The notes: generated by a model not told the origin, from the sequence alone. Shown: positions 18,498 through 27,365, counted from the stretch's first letter. The stretch: DNA of 64,000 nt from Streptomyces sp. HUAS ZL42 (GCF_040782645.1 NZ_CP160403.1:1922001-1986000), one strand, 5' to 3'. Translations and numbers: made by a program.

Positions 18498-19727
18498 ATG
18501 GGCCTTGCCTCCGCGCCGTCCCACCCCGCCTCGCCGTCCGACCGGACCGGGCCCGGCCATGCACACTGGCTGCGCGTGGCCCGCGAGGCGGCGGACGACC
18601 TGGCTACGGACACGGTGGCCAGGGAGCAGGCGGGCAAGGCCCCGATCGACGAGGTGTCCCGGCTGCGCGAGGCGGGACTGCTGACGCTCCTGACGCCGAC
18701 CGAGCCCCAGGGAGGCGGCCCGGACTGGCCCACGGCCTACGCCGTCGTCCGGGAGATCGCCGCGGCCGACGGCGCAATCGGCCAACTGCTCGGCTGTCAC
18801 TACTTCCTGTCGTGGAGCGCCCGGTTCTTCGCCGGGCCCGCTCTCGCCGCGCAGACAGAGGAGCGGTCCGCAGCCGGACAGTGGTGCTGGGGCGGCGGTT
18901 TCGCGCGTCAGGAGCCGCCTCTGATGCTGGCCAGGACCTCCAAGGGACTGGTGCTCGACGGTCGGCAGAGCTACACCACCGGGGTCCTGGTCGCCGATCG
19001 TCTCGCCGTGCGCGCCGTGCGGGCGGACACGGGCGAACCACTCGCCGTCGTGGTGGATCCCGCCCGTCGCGGTGTGGTGATCGACGGCGAAACCGACACC
19101 TTCGGCCAGCAGCTCGCGGCCGGCGGCAGCGTGGAGTTCGACGACGTACCGGTGGGTGCCGACGACGTGCTCGGCTCCCTGTCCGCGGACGAGGACCTGC
19201 TGTCGCCCCGGGCCGCCCTGGCATCTCCGGTCGGGCGGCTCTTCTCCGCCCAGCTCCTTCTGGGCATGGCCGAGGGAGTGCTCGCCGAAGCCCGTGAGTA
19301 CAGCAGGACGGGCCACGCACCCTGGCACCCCGCCTGGCCGGCCGGTACCCCGCACGACCCGCAGGTGCAGACCGCCTACGGAGAACTCACCGTCCTCACC
19401 CGCTCAGCGTCGGCACTCACCGATCAAGCACTGGAAGCCGTGCGAGGCGGCCTTGAGCGCGGCGAAGACCTCACCTACGACGAGTGCGCGGACATCTCCG
19501 CCCTCGTGGCGATGGCCGAAAGCGCCGCGGCCCGGGCAGCGCAGGAGTCCACCACCCGCGCCCTCGACATCATCGGCGCCCGCTCCACCTCCGTACGGCT
19601 GGGCTTCGACCGGTTCTGGCGCAATGCCCGAACCCACACCCTGTACGAGCCCGTCGCCCACCGGCTCCGCGATGTCGGGGAGTACTTCCTCAACGGCGCC
19701 CACCCTCCGTTCGTCCTGCCCGCCTGA
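18498..19727 (+). CDS. DszC/SfnB-like flavin-dependent monooxygenase (acyl-CoA dehydrogenase fold)
   Basis: 409 aa, full length for the acyl-CoA dehydrogenase-fold monooxygenases of sulfur scavenging (SfnB, DszC). An N-terminal helical domain is followed by the middle beta domain (QWCWGGGFARQEPP, SYTTGVLVADRLAVRAV) and a C-terminal four-helix bundle with RALDIIGARSTSVRLGFDRFWRNARTHTLYEP (given here as RALDIIGARS and FDRFWRNARTHTLYEP), where the RNARTHTL motif is typical. Such enzymes use FMNH2 and O2 on sulfones or sulfonate-like substrates. The ATG has a TGAGGAG site and lies 13 bp after the regulator, so they are probably co-transcribed. No dedicated flavin reductase is seen nearby. A true acyl-CoA dehydrogenase is less likely because of the context and the missing usual catalytic-Glu signature. 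Confidence 0.8.
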   Translation: MGLASAPSHPASPSDRTGPGHAHWLRVAREAADDLATDTVAREQAGKAPIDEVSRLREAGLLTLLTPTEPQGGGPDWPTAYAVVREIAAADGAIGQLLGCHYFLSWSARFFAGPALAAQTEERSAAGQWCWGGGFARQEPPLMLARTSKGLVLDGRQSYTTGVLVADRLAVRAVRADTGEPLAVVVDPARRGVVIDGETDTFGQQLAAGGSVEFDDVPVGADDVLGSLSADEDLLSPRAALASPVGRLFSAQLLLGMAEGVLAEAREYSRTGHAPWHPAWPAGTPHDPQVQTAYGELTVLTRSASALTDQALEAVRGGLERGEDLTYDECADISALVAMAESAAARAAQESTTRALDIIGARSTSVRLGFDRFWRNARTHTLYEPVAHRLRDVGEYFLNGAHPPFVLPA

Positions 19728-19801
19728 TCGGGAGGCGGGGACGTTCGGGGAGACCGATTCCGGGGATCGATTCCGCAGTCCATTCGAATCAGAGGCCTGC
19801 C

Positions 19802-20584
19802 GTGACATGGTCAACGGGGCTGGCCGGGCTGGCGGTCGGCCTGCTCATAGCCGTGGTGACCGCGCCGGTGGGGGTGTCGGGTGCCGTGTTCCTGCTGCCC
19901 GTGCAGTTGAGCGTCCTCGGGGTGCCCAGCCCGGCGGTCACGCCCACCAATCTGCTGTTCAACGTGGTGGCCGGGCCCGGCGCCCTGCTGCGCCACCACC
20001 GCGAGGGCCTGCTGTACGGTCCACTGACGCGCCGCCTCGTGACCGGCACTCTGCCCGGGGTGGTCATCGGCGTGGTGATACGGGTCTTCGCCGTGCCGGG
20101 GGCCACCGTCTTCCGCCTTCTGGTCGCCGCTCTGCTGATGCCACTGGGCCTGTGGCTCATCGGGCGCACCCTCCGGCCCGCCCGGCCCGCCCCGACTGCG
20201 GAACCCTCGCCCCGCGCCATCACCGGACTGGCCCTGGTCGTCGGGGTCGTCGGCGGGATCTACGGGATCGGCGGCGGATCCGTCCTCGGCCCCATACTGG
20301 TCGGCCGGGGCATGCCCGTCGCCCGCGTGGCACCGGCCGCCCTCGCTTCCACGTTCGCCACCTCCCTGACCGGGGCCGCGGCCTTCTCGCTGCTGTCCCT
20401 GACGGGCTCCGGTGACATCGCCCCTGACTGGTACCTCGGTCTGGCCTGCGGCCTCGGCGGACTGATCGGCGGCTACCTCGGGGCACACCTGCAACCTCGG
20501 CTGCCCGAAACGGCACTGCGTCTCCTGCTCGGCGCCCTGGCCACCGTCCTCGGTGCCCTCTACGCCGTGCAGTCACTGCGCTGA
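19802..20584 (+). CDS. TauE/SafE-family membrane permease (sulfite/organosulfonate exporter)
   Basis: 260 aa, about 7-8 hydrophobic segments, with the family's internal duplication: GVSGAVFLLPVQLSVLGVPSPAVTPTNLLFN (here as GVSGAVFLLPVQLSVLG then PAVTPTNLLFN) in the first half and YGIGGGSVLGPILVGRGMPV in the second. GTG start in frame with the first membrane segment. TauE-type proteins are linked to export of sulfite or sulfonates, and the neighbouring desulfonation genes make relief of sulfite toxicity a reasonable role. The substrate is inferred from context. Confidence 0.82.
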   Translation: MTWSTGLAGLAVGLLIAVVTAPVGVSGAVFLLPVQLSVLGVPSPAVTPTNLLFNVVAGPGALLRHHREGLLYGPLTRRLVTGTLPGVVIGVVIRVFAVPGATVFRLLVAALLMPLGLWLIGRTLRPARPAPTAEPSPRAITGLALVVGVVGGIYGIGGGSVLGPILVGRGMPVARVAPAALASTFATSLTGAAAFSLLSLTGSGDIAPDWYLGLACGLGGLIGGYLGAHLQPRLPETALRLLLGALATVLGALYAVQSLR

Positions 20585-20702
20585 CGGCTGTGGCGGCATA
20601 AAACGGCAGCCACCACCTCACCGCCCATCCAGACAATTGTGAACGCCGCGCTTCATCAGCATGTCGGACCGTTGAGAACATATGACGCATACGCAAGCGA
20701 CA

Positions 20703-20731
20703 TTGACCTGGCTGGATTTCGCTGCAACTCT
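20703..20731 (+). promoter_or_regulatory. Promoter candidate for the second leader peptide
   Basis: -35 TTGACC (20703-20708), 17-bp spacer, -10 AACTCT (20726-20731). The predicted transcription start falls at the GTG of the leader peptide (20739), as at 17719, again suggesting a leaderless message. Confidence 0.35.
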
Positions 20732-20738
20732 CTTGGCT

Positions 20739-20831
20739 GTGAGCAAGTCAGAGACCCTCGCCGCGCGCCTGCACGTCGATCTGCGACGTCAGGCCAGCGC
20801 CATCTGTGCCGTCGGCCGCCGCACTCACTGA
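20739..20831 (+). CDS. Putative Cys-containing leader peptide (30 aa)
   Basis: GTG-initiated frame reading MSKSETLAARLHVDLRRQAS then AICAVGRRTH. It retains the HVD, ASA and Cys of the RRHxD....SAxC leader-peptide signature. It lies 163 bp upstream of the substrate-binding protein of the first sulfonate-type ABC transporter, with an intrinsic terminator between (20865-20892). This is the classic arrangement for transcription attenuation by amino-acid supply. Confidence 0.68.
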   Translation: MSKSETLAARLHVDLRRQASAICAVGRRTH

Positions 20832-20864
20832 CAGGCACAGCTCCCCTTCGCTCCATTTCACAGT

Positions 20865-20892
20865 CGGCTTCTACGCAAGCCGCTGCTTTTTT
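20865..20892 (+). terminator. Intrinsic terminator/attenuator between leader peptide and ABC operon
   Basis: Stem CGGCTT (20865-20870) and AAGCCG (20877-20882), 6-nt loop, then CTGC and six T residues (20887-20892). U-tract terminators are uncommon in Streptomyces. The position, 34 bp after a Cys-containing leader ORF and 102 bp before the ABC operon, argues for regulated attenuation. Confidence 0.6.
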
Positions 20893-20994
20893 CAACAGAC
20901 GTCGGCCCTCGTCATAGCCATTTCTGCTGAGATCTTTTCTCCGCCGTTCGACGTCTGCCCTTTCCTTTCCCCGTTTCCCGAACAGGACCCTTCC

Positions 20995-22041
20995 ATGGCC
21001 ACGACGGCATCGACCCGACGTCACTTCCTCACCCTGCTCGGTCTTTCGGCGGTGTCGGTGAGCTGCGGCACGACCGCGTCCGGGACACCGGCCGCCAAGG
21101 ACCAGACCAAGACACTGAGATACCAGGGCTGGGCCGGTCAGGTCACGCTGCCCGAACTGGCCGAGGATCTCGGCTATCTGGAGGACGTGAAGCTGAAGTG
21201 GGTCGGCAACACGATCAGCGGACCGCAGGACATCCAGTCCGCGGCCACGGGTCAGGTCGACTTCGGCGGCGCTTTCAACGGCGCGGTCGTCAAGCTGGCC
21301 GCCAACAACGCTCCCATCAAGGCCGTCATCAGTTACTACGGCGCCGACAAGTACGCCTACAACGGCTTCTACGTCCTCAAGGACAGCCCCATCCGCTCGG
21401 CCCGGGACCTGATCGGCAAGAAGGTCGGGATGAACACCCTCGGAGCCCACTCCGAGGCCATGCTCGACATCTACCTTCAGCGGGGCGGTCTGTCCCAGGC
21501 GGACATCGGCAAGGTCGAGCCGCTCGTGGTGCCCCCGGTCAACACCGAGCAGTCCCTGCGCCAGAAGCAGATCGACGTGGCCGTACTCGGCGGGATCCTG
21601 CGCGACAAGGCCCTGGAGTCCGGCGGCATCCGCCCACTGTTCACGGACTACCAGCTGCTCGGCGCGTTCAGCGCCGGCACGTACGTGATGACGGACCGCT
21701 TCCTGAAGCAGAACCCCGACACGGCCCGGACCTTCGTCACGGCCGTGGGGCGGGCCATCGAGTGGTCCCGGTCCACTCCGCACGAGGAGGTCGTCGCCCG
21801 GATGACGGAGATCGTGAAGAAGCGCGGCCGCAACGAGGACACCGCACCGCTGAAGTTCTGGCGGTCCTACGGCGTCACCGAGACGGCGGGCCGGATCACC
21901 GGCAAGGAACTCCAGTTGTGGATCGACTGGCTGGCCGAGCGGGGCGACATCAAGAAGGGCCAGGTCACGCTGTCGGACCTCTACACCAATGAGTTCAACG
22001 CCTACAAGGAGTCCTCCTCCGCCGCGAAGAGCGGGAGCTGA
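20995..22041 (+). CDS. ABC transporter substrate-binding protein, SsuA/aliphatic sulfonate type (Tat-exported)
   Basis: 348 aa. The N-terminus STRRHFLTLLG is a twin-arginine motif followed by a hydrophobic stretch ending in SVSCGT, a possible Tat lipoprotein site with a non-ideal lipobox. The mature part has the SsuA/THI5-like fold signature: TLRYQGWAGQVTLPELAEDLGYL, given here as LRYQGWAGQV and LPELAEDLGYL, then GNTISGPQDIQSAATGQVDF. It would capture a sulfonate or related organosulfur compound outside the membrane. It starts an operon with the ATPase (22046) and permease (22891). Which sulfonate is bound is not deducible. Confidence 0.85.
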   Translation: MATTASTRRHFLTLLGLSAVSVSCGTTASGTPAAKDQTKTLRYQGWAGQVTLPELAEDLGYLEDVKLKWVGNTISGPQDIQSAATGQVDFGGAFNGAVVKLAANNAPIKAVISYYGADKYAYNGFYVLKDSPIRSARDLIGKKVGMNTLGAHSEAMLDIYLQRGGLSQADIGKVEPLVVPPVNTEQSLRQKQIDVAVLGGILRDKALESGGIRPLFTDYQLLGAFSAGTYVMTDRFLKQNPDTARTFVTAVGRAIEWSRSTPHEEVVARMTEIVKKRGRNEDTAPLKFWRSYGVTETAGRITGKELQLWIDWLAERGDIKKGQVTLSDLYTNEFNAYKESSSAAKSGS

Positions 22042-22045
22042 TCCC

Positions 22046-22894
22046 ATGCCGGAAGCCACCATGCAATCCACGACGTCCAAGATCGTGTTCGAGGATGTAC
22101 GGAAGGACTTCACCGTCAAGGACCGTACGGGGGCCGGGCAGACCACCCGTTTCACCGCCCTCGACGGTATCGACCTGGAGATAGCGGACGGCGAGTTCGT
22201 CGTCCTGGTCGGTCCCAGCGGCTGCGGAAAGTCGACACTGCTGGAGCTGCTCGGCGGCCTCACCCAGCCCACTGGCGGACGGATCCTGCTGGACGGCGAA
22301 CCCGTCACCGGGCCGGGACTGGACCGGGGCATCGTCTTCCAGCAGTACGCGCTGCTGCCGTGGCGCACGGCGCAGGGCAACGTCGAGTTCGGCCTGGAGG
22401 CCACCGGCGTCCCGCGGCGTCAACGTGCCGCACAGGCCCGGGAGTTCCTGGACCTGGTCGGCCTGACCGGGTTCGAGGAGCGGCATCCGCACGAGCTGTC
22501 GGGCGGGATGCGGCAGCGGGTGGCGCTCGCCCGCAGCCTCGCCTATGACCCCGATGTGCTGCTGATGGACGAGCCGTTCGCCGCGCTGGACACCCAGACC
22601 CGGGAGTCGCTCCAGGACGAACTGCTGCGCATCTGGCAGCGCACGGGCCAGACCGTCGTCTTCATCACCCACGGCATCGACGAGGCCGTCTACCTGGGAC
22701 AGCGCGTCGCCGTCATGACGTCGAGGCCCGGCCGGATCAAGCAGATCGTGCCGGTCGCCCTCGGCTCCCGTGCGGCGACGGACGACCTCCGCTCCAGTCC
22801 CGAGTTCGCACGGCACCGCCACGAGATCTGGTCGCTGCTGCACGACGAGGTGGCCAGGGCCCAGCAGTTGGAGAAGGAGGAGGCCTCCGTATGA
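22046..22894 (+). CDS. ABC transporter ATP-binding protein, SsuB/TauB type
   Basis: 282 aa with all ATPase motifs: Walker A GPSGCGKST, signature LSGGMRQRVALARS, Walker B VLLMDEPFAALD and H-loop FITHGID. GGGAG sits nine bases before the ATG, and the gene starts 4 bp after the substrate-binding protein stop. Its last codons overlap the permease start as ATGA. It energises the importer formed with 20995 and 22891. Confidence 0.92.
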   Translation: MPEATMQSTTSKIVFEDVRKDFTVKDRTGAGQTTRFTALDGIDLEIADGEFVVLVGPSGCGKSTLLELLGGLTQPTGGRILLDGEPVTGPGLDRGIVFQQYALLPWRTAQGNVEFGLEATGVPRRQRAAQAREFLDLVGLTGFEERHPHELSGGMRQRVALARSLAYDPDVLLMDEPFAALDTQTRESLQDELLRIWQRTGQTVVFITHGIDEAVYLGQRVAVMTSRPGRIKQIVPVALGSRAATDDLRSSPEFARHRHEIWSLLHDEVARAQQLEKEEASV

Positions 22895-23907
22895 GCTCCA
22901 CGACCGGCACGACCGCGGAGAAGGCCGACGCGACCCACGCGACCACCACGACCGACGCGGCGAACACGACAGAAAACGTCCGGACACCTTCCCTCACCAA
23001 GCCCGCCGGGTCCGCCACGTCCCCTGAGGCCGGCACATCGACCGCGCTCACGCCCGGCGCCTCATCACCCCCGGACGCGCGCCGGGCTCCCTCCCTCACG
23101 GCCCGTGTCCGCCGGACGGCGCTGCGGACGGTCCGCCGACTGCCCTACCTGCTGCTGAAGGGGGCGACCAAGTCCGTGGCCATCGTGGCCCTGCTCCTGC
23201 TGTGGGAGATCGCGCCACGAGCCGCTCTGGTGGACCGGACCTTCCTGCCGCCGTTCAGCGAGGTTGCCGACGCCTGGTGGGGGCTCGCCGCAGACGGTCA
23301 GCTCGCCGACAACGCCCGTGCCAGCCTGGCGCGTTCGTTCAGCGGATTCGGTATCGCCGTGGCGGTCGCCGTACCGCTCGGGCTGCTGATCGGCTGGTAC
23401 CGGCCGGTCGCCGACCTCCTCGGACCGCTGCTGGAGGTGTTCCGCAACACCGCGGCGCTGGCCCTGCTGCCGGTGTTCGTCCTGCTGCTGGGCATCGGCG
23501 AGACCTCGAAGATCTCCATCGTGGTGTACGCGTGCACCTGGCCGATCCTGCTCAACACCATCAGCGCGGTCCGCCACGTCGATCCGACCCTGCTGAAGCT
23601 GGCGAAGTCGATGGACCTTTCCGCGCCCCGGCTGTTCCAGAAGGTCATCCTGCCGGCCTCGGTGCCGGTGATGTTCACCGGCATCCGGCTGGCCGGAGCG
23701 GTGTCGATCCTGGTGCTGGTCGCCGCCGAGATGATCGGCGCCAAGGCGGGCCTCGGCTATCTGATCAACGCCTCGCAGTACAACTTCGCCATCCCGCAGA
23801 TGTACGCGGGCATCATCACGATCTCCGCCATCGGCGTGGTCTTCAACCAGTTCCTGGTGACCGTCGAGCGACGGCTCAGCTCCTGGCGCGTACCCGCGGG
23901 CAACTGA
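22891..23907 (+). CDS. ABC transporter permease, SsuC/TauC type
   Basis: 338 aa. A long Thr/Ala-rich N-terminal tail (~85 residues, cytosolic, low complexity) precedes about six membrane helices. The EAA-like cytoplasmic loop is around AKSMDLSAPRLFQKVILPAS. Length beyond the usual ~260 aa is due to the tail. The start overlaps the ATPase stop (ATGA). Likely works as a homodimer, as only one permease is encoded in this operon. Confidence 0.9.
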   Translation: MSSTTGTTAEKADATHATTTTDAANTTENVRTPSLTKPAGSATSPEAGTSTALTPGASSPPDARRAPSLTARVRRTALRTVRRLPYLLLKGATKSVAIVALLLLWEIAPRAALVDRTFLPPFSEVADAWWGLAADGQLADNARASLARSFSGFGIAVAVAVPLGLLIGWYRPVADLLGPLLEVFRNTAALALLPVFVLLLGIGETSKISIVVYACTWPILLNTISAVRHVDPTLLKLAKSMDLSAPRLFQKVILPASVPVMFTGIRLAGAVSILVLVAAEMIGAKAGLGYLINASQYNFAIPQMYAGIITISAIGVVFNQFLVTVERRLSSWRVPAGN

Positions 23908-23994
23908 CCTGCCCGCCCTCGCCCCTCCCTTCTCCGCCCTCTCCTCCTCCCCCTGTCACCCGATCCTCTCGCTGCCCCCGATCCGAGGAACCCC

Positions 23995-25350
23995 ATGACC
24001 GCGCCCAGACCCCGTCAGCTGCATCTCAACGCCTTCCTGATGAACGCCGGCCATCACGACGCCGCCTGGCGCCACCCCCGTACCCAGCCCGAACGCGTCA
24101 CCGACCTGCGCTACTTCCAGCACCTCGCGCGCACCGCCGAGCGCGGCCTGCTCGACTCGGTGTTCCTCGCCGATGGCCTCGCCCTGTGGGGCAAGGTCCG
24201 CCACAACGCCCTCGGCGGCTTCGAACCGCTCACCCTGCTGTCGGCCCTGGCGGCGGTCACCGAGCACGTGGGCCTGATCGCCACCGTCTCCACCACCTTC
24301 AACGAGCCCTTCCACACCGCCCGCAAGTTCGCCTCGCTGGACCACATCAGCGGCGGCCGGGCCGGCTGGAACATCGTCACCTCCGGCACCGTGAACGAGG
24401 CCCGCAACTTCGGGCAGGACGAACACCTGGAGCACGCGCTGCGCTACGAGCGGGCGCGGGAGTTCGTCGAGGTCGCCACCAAACTGTGGGACAGCTGGGA
24501 GGACGACGCGATCCTCCTCGACCGAGAGCGCGGCGTCTACGCCGACACCGACAAGGTGCGGGAGATCAACCACCGCGGAACGTACTTCGGGGTGCAGGGC
24601 CCCCTGAACGTACCGCGCGCCCCGCAGGGCTACCCGCTGCTGGTGCAGGCCGGCTCGTCGGAGGACGGCAAGGAGTTCGCCGCCCAGTACGCCGAGGCCG
24701 TCTTCACCGCCCAGCAGACCCTCGCCGACGGCCAGGCCTTCTACAAGGACCTCAAGTCCCGACTCCCCCGCTACGGCCGCACCGGGGACCAGCTGCTGGT
24801 GCTTCCCGGCATCGCACCCGTCATCGGCTCGACGGAGGCGGAAGCTCGCTCTCTGGACCAGGAGTTGACGGAACTACAGGTCCCGGAGTACGGGCTCGCC
24901 CAGCTGTCCGGGATGCTCGGCACCGATCTGACCGGGCTGCCGCTGGACGGGCCGCTGCCCGAGCTGCCGGAGGAGCGGGACATCAACGGCAACAAGAGCC
25001 GCTTCACGCTCGTCGCCGAACTCGTCCGCCGTGACGGCCTCACCCTGCGTGAGCTCATCGCCCGCCTCGGCGCCGGACGCGGCCACCGCGTCTTCGCCGG
25101 CACTCCCGAGCAGATAGCCGACGAGATCGAGGAGTGGTTCACCGAGGGCGCCGCCGACGGCTTCAACATCATGCCGCCCCATCTGCCGGGCGGCCTGGAG
25201 GACTTCGTCGACCACGTCGTACCGATCCTGCAGCGGCGCGGGCTGTTCCGTACCGAGTACACCGGCCGCACCCTGCGCGAGAACTACGGCCTGGCCCGCC
25301 CCGCCAACCGGCTGGCCGCCGCGTCCTCAGCAGAAGGACGGCCCGCATGA
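23995..25350 (+). CDS. NtaA/DszA-like FMN-dependent monooxygenase (bacterial luciferase family)
   Basis: 451 aa, typical of the NtaA/SnaA/DszA group. Motifs include NAFLMNAGHHDAAWRHP at the N-terminus, FKSLDHISGGRxGWN-like FASLDHISGGRAGWNIVTS (~118-137) and SSEDGKEFAAQYAEAVF. These enzymes use FMNH2 and O2 to break C-S or C-N bonds; next to sulfonate transporters and a DszC-like enzyme, sulfur release is the best guess. Its stop overlaps the next gene's ATG (ATGA). A flavin reductase partner is not encoded in the window. Confidence 0.88.
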   Translation: MTAPRPRQLHLNAFLMNAGHHDAAWRHPRTQPERVTDLRYFQHLARTAERGLLDSVFLADGLALWGKVRHNALGGFEPLTLLSALAAVTEHVGLIATVSTTFNEPFHTARKFASLDHISGGRAGWNIVTSGTVNEARNFGQDEHLEHALRYERAREFVEVATKLWDSWEDDAILLDRERGVYADTDKVREINHRGTYFGVQGPLNVPRAPQGYPLLVQAGSSEDGKEFAAQYAEAVFTAQQTLADGQAFYKDLKSRLPRYGRTGDQLLVLPGIAPVIGSTEAEARSLDQELTELQVPEYGLAQLSGMLGTDLTGLPLDGPLPELPEERDINGNKSRFTLVAELVRRDGLTLRELIARLGAGRGHRVFAGTPEQIADEIEEWFTEGAADGFNIMPPHLPGGLEDFVDHVVPILQRRGLFRTEYTGRTLRENYGLARPANRLAAASSAEGRPA

Positions 25351-26960
25351 CCGGCCTGGAACTCACCACGGACGTCCTGGTGGTCGGCGGCGGCCCCGCG
25401 GCCACCTGGGCCGCGCTCAAGGCGGCCCAGGCCGGGGCGGACGTGGTCCTCGCCGACAAGGGCTACTGCGGCACCAGCGGCGCCACCGCCTCGGCCGGGA
25501 CCGGCGTCTGGTACGTCCCCCCGGAGCCCGCCGCACGCGAGGCGGCCATGGCGAGCAGGGAGGGACTCGGCGGATACCTGGCCGACCGGCGCTGGATGGC
25601 CCGGGTGCTGGACCAGACGTACGCCGGGATGAACGAGCTCGCGGCGGCGGGGCGCTACCCCTTCCCTGCCGGGCCCGACGGCAAACAGCTCAGGAGCGGC
25701 CTCCAGGGGCCGGAGTACATGCGCAGGATGCGGATCCGCGTCCAGCGGGCCGGGGCGCGCGTCCTCGACCACAGCCCGGTCACCGAACTGCTCACCGATC
25801 CATCCGGGGCGGTCGCCGGGGCCCGGGGACACCGGCGGCAGGCCGGGCAGCCGTACCGGGTGCGTGCCGGGGCGGTCGTCCTGGCCACCGGTGGCTGCGC
25901 GTTCCTCAGCGGCGCGCTCGGCTGCAACGTCAACACCGGCGACGGAGCGCTGTTCGCCGCCGAGGTGGGCGCGGAGCTGTCCGGGATGGAGTTCTCCAAC
26001 GCGTACGGCATCGCGCCCGAGGGCACCTCCGTCACCAAGACCGCGTTCTACTCGTTCGCGACCTTCTACCACGAGGACGGCACGGTCCTGGAGGGCGCGG
26101 CCAGCCAGGGCGGCCGGTCCGTGATCGCGCGGGCGCTGCTCAGCGAGAAGGTGTACTGCCGCCTCGACCGGGCGGACGAGGCGGCCCGGCAGGCGATGCG
26201 GCTGGCCCAGCCGAACTTCTTCCTCACCTTCGACCGGCTCGGCATCGACCCCTTCACCCAACGGTTCGCCGTCACGCTGCTCGCCGAGGGCACCGTGCGC
26301 GGCACCGGCGGCATCCGTATCACCGGCGACGACTGCTCCACCACCGTCCCAGGGCTGTATGCGGCCGGTGACGTGGCGACCCGTGAGCTGATCTGCGGCG
26401 GCTTCACCGGCGGCGGCAGCCACAACGCCGCCTGGGCCATCTCCTCCGGCACCTGGGCCGGTCGGGGCGCGGCCCGCCACGCCCGCTCGCTCGGCGTCGG
26501 CGCCGGTACGAGGCGCGTGGTGGCCGCGGGTGGCGCCGGGCTCCGGCCCACTGGCGCCCCGGGCCCGGCCGATGGCTTCCGGGACGTCATCGCCGCGGTC
26601 CAGGGCGAGGTGCTGCCGTACGAGAAGAACTACCTGCGCCACGGCGACCGGCTCACCGCCTCCCTGAAGGTGCTCGACGACGTATGGGAGGAGTCCCGCG
26701 CCTCACTGCACGCCGACGGCGGGAACACCGTACGGGCCAGGCAGGCGGCGGCGATGGCGGCGCATGCCCGCTGGATGTACGCCTCGGCGCTGGCGCGCAC
26801 CGAGACCCGCGGTATGGCCAAGCGGCTCGACTTCCCGGCACAGGACCGCGGTCAGCACCACCGCATCACGACGGGCGGTCTGGACCGGGTGTGGACCCGC
26901 GTCGAGCCCCTGACGACCGCCCCGTCGGCATCAGCGGCACCACCGGAGGTGGCCTCGTGA
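25347..26960 (+). CDS. FAD-binding flavoprotein of the succinate dehydrogenase/fumarate reductase/APS reductase superfamily
   Basis: 537 aa. N-terminal FAD motif DVLVVGGGPAATWAALKA (~9-26) and the later GLYAAGDVATRELICGG close the FAD site. The capping domain lies between, and a helical C-terminal domain follows. It is coupled to the upstream monooxygenase (ATGA) and to a 2x[4Fe-4S] ferredoxin downstream (GTGA). That pairing recalls dissimilatory APS reductase AprA/AprB, but the locus lacks ATP sulfurylase and a membrane partner. A redox enzyme acting on a sulfur compound, or supplying electrons to the flavin monooxygenases, is possible. The reaction is not known. Confidence 0.78.
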   Translation: MTGLELTTDVLVVGGGPAATWAALKAAQAGADVVLADKGYCGTSGATASAGTGVWYVPPEPAAREAAMASREGLGGYLADRRWMARVLDQTYAGMNELAAAGRYPFPAGPDGKQLRSGLQGPEYMRRMRIRVQRAGARVLDHSPVTELLTDPSGAVAGARGHRRQAGQPYRVRAGAVVLATGGCAFLSGALGCNVNTGDGALFAAEVGAELSGMEFSNAYGIAPEGTSVTKTAFYSFATFYHEDGTVLEGAASQGGRSVIARALLSEKVYCRLDRADEAARQAMRLAQPNFFLTFDRLGIDPFTQRFAVTLLAEGTVRGTGGIRITGDDCSTTVPGLYAAGDVATRELICGGFTGGGSHNAAWAISSGTWAGRGAARHARSLGVGAGTRRVVAAGGAGLRPTGAPGPADGFRDVIAAVQGEVLPYEKNYLRHGDRLTASLKVLDDVWEESRASLHADGGNTVRARQAAAMAAHARWMYASALARTETRGMAKRLDFPAQDRGQHHRITTGGLDRVWTRVEPLTTAPSASAAPPEVAS

Positions 26961-27325
26961 TCGAACTGGTCTCGGCGGAACGCTGCATCGCCTGCGACAA
27001 GTGCATCAAGGTCTGCCCGACCGATGTCTTCGACCGCGGCGAGGACGGCATCCCCGTGCTCGCCCGCCGCGACGACTGCCAGACCTGCTTCCAGTGCGAG
27101 GCGAACTGCCCGGCCGACGCCCTGTTCGTCGCGCCCCTGACCCACCCGCTGCCCGACGACTCCACCGCCCGCGACGAGGACCACCTGGCCCGCACCGGCC
27201 TGCTCGGCAGCTACCGCCGGCACATCGGCTGGGGACCAGGCCGCACCCCCGGCGCGCAACGGGCCGTCGGCCCTCCCCTCAGCCCGCCAGGGTCCCAGGG
27301 AACCTCCCTGCCCATCACCTCCTGA
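26957..27325 (+). CDS. 2x[4Fe-4S] ferredoxin partner of the flavoprotein
   Basis: 122 aa. Two cluster motifs: Cys10/13/16/20 (CIACDKCIKVCP) and Cys41/44/47/51 (CQTCFQCEANCP), followed by a ~65-residue tail resembling the extended C-terminus of AprB-type ferredoxins. The GTG start overlaps the flavoprotein stop and has GGAGGT seven bases upstream. The tight coupling implies a flavoprotein-ferredoxin complex in the cytoplasm. Confidence 0.85.
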   Translation: MIELVSAERCIACDKCIKVCPTDVFDRGEDGIPVLARRDDCQTCFQCEANCPADALFVAPLTHPLPDDSTARDEDHLARTGLLGSYRRHIGWGPGRTPGAQRAVGPPLSPPGSQGTSLPITS

Positions 27326-27365
27326 CGACCTCCCGACTGATCGCCCCTCGAAAGGACACCCGCGC

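Noticed and set aside
18498..19727. Acyl-CoA dehydrogenase of fatty-acid or polyketide metabolism
   Set aside because: Context is wholly sulfur-related and the C-terminal RNARTHTL-type motif fits SfnB/DszC monooxygenases better.
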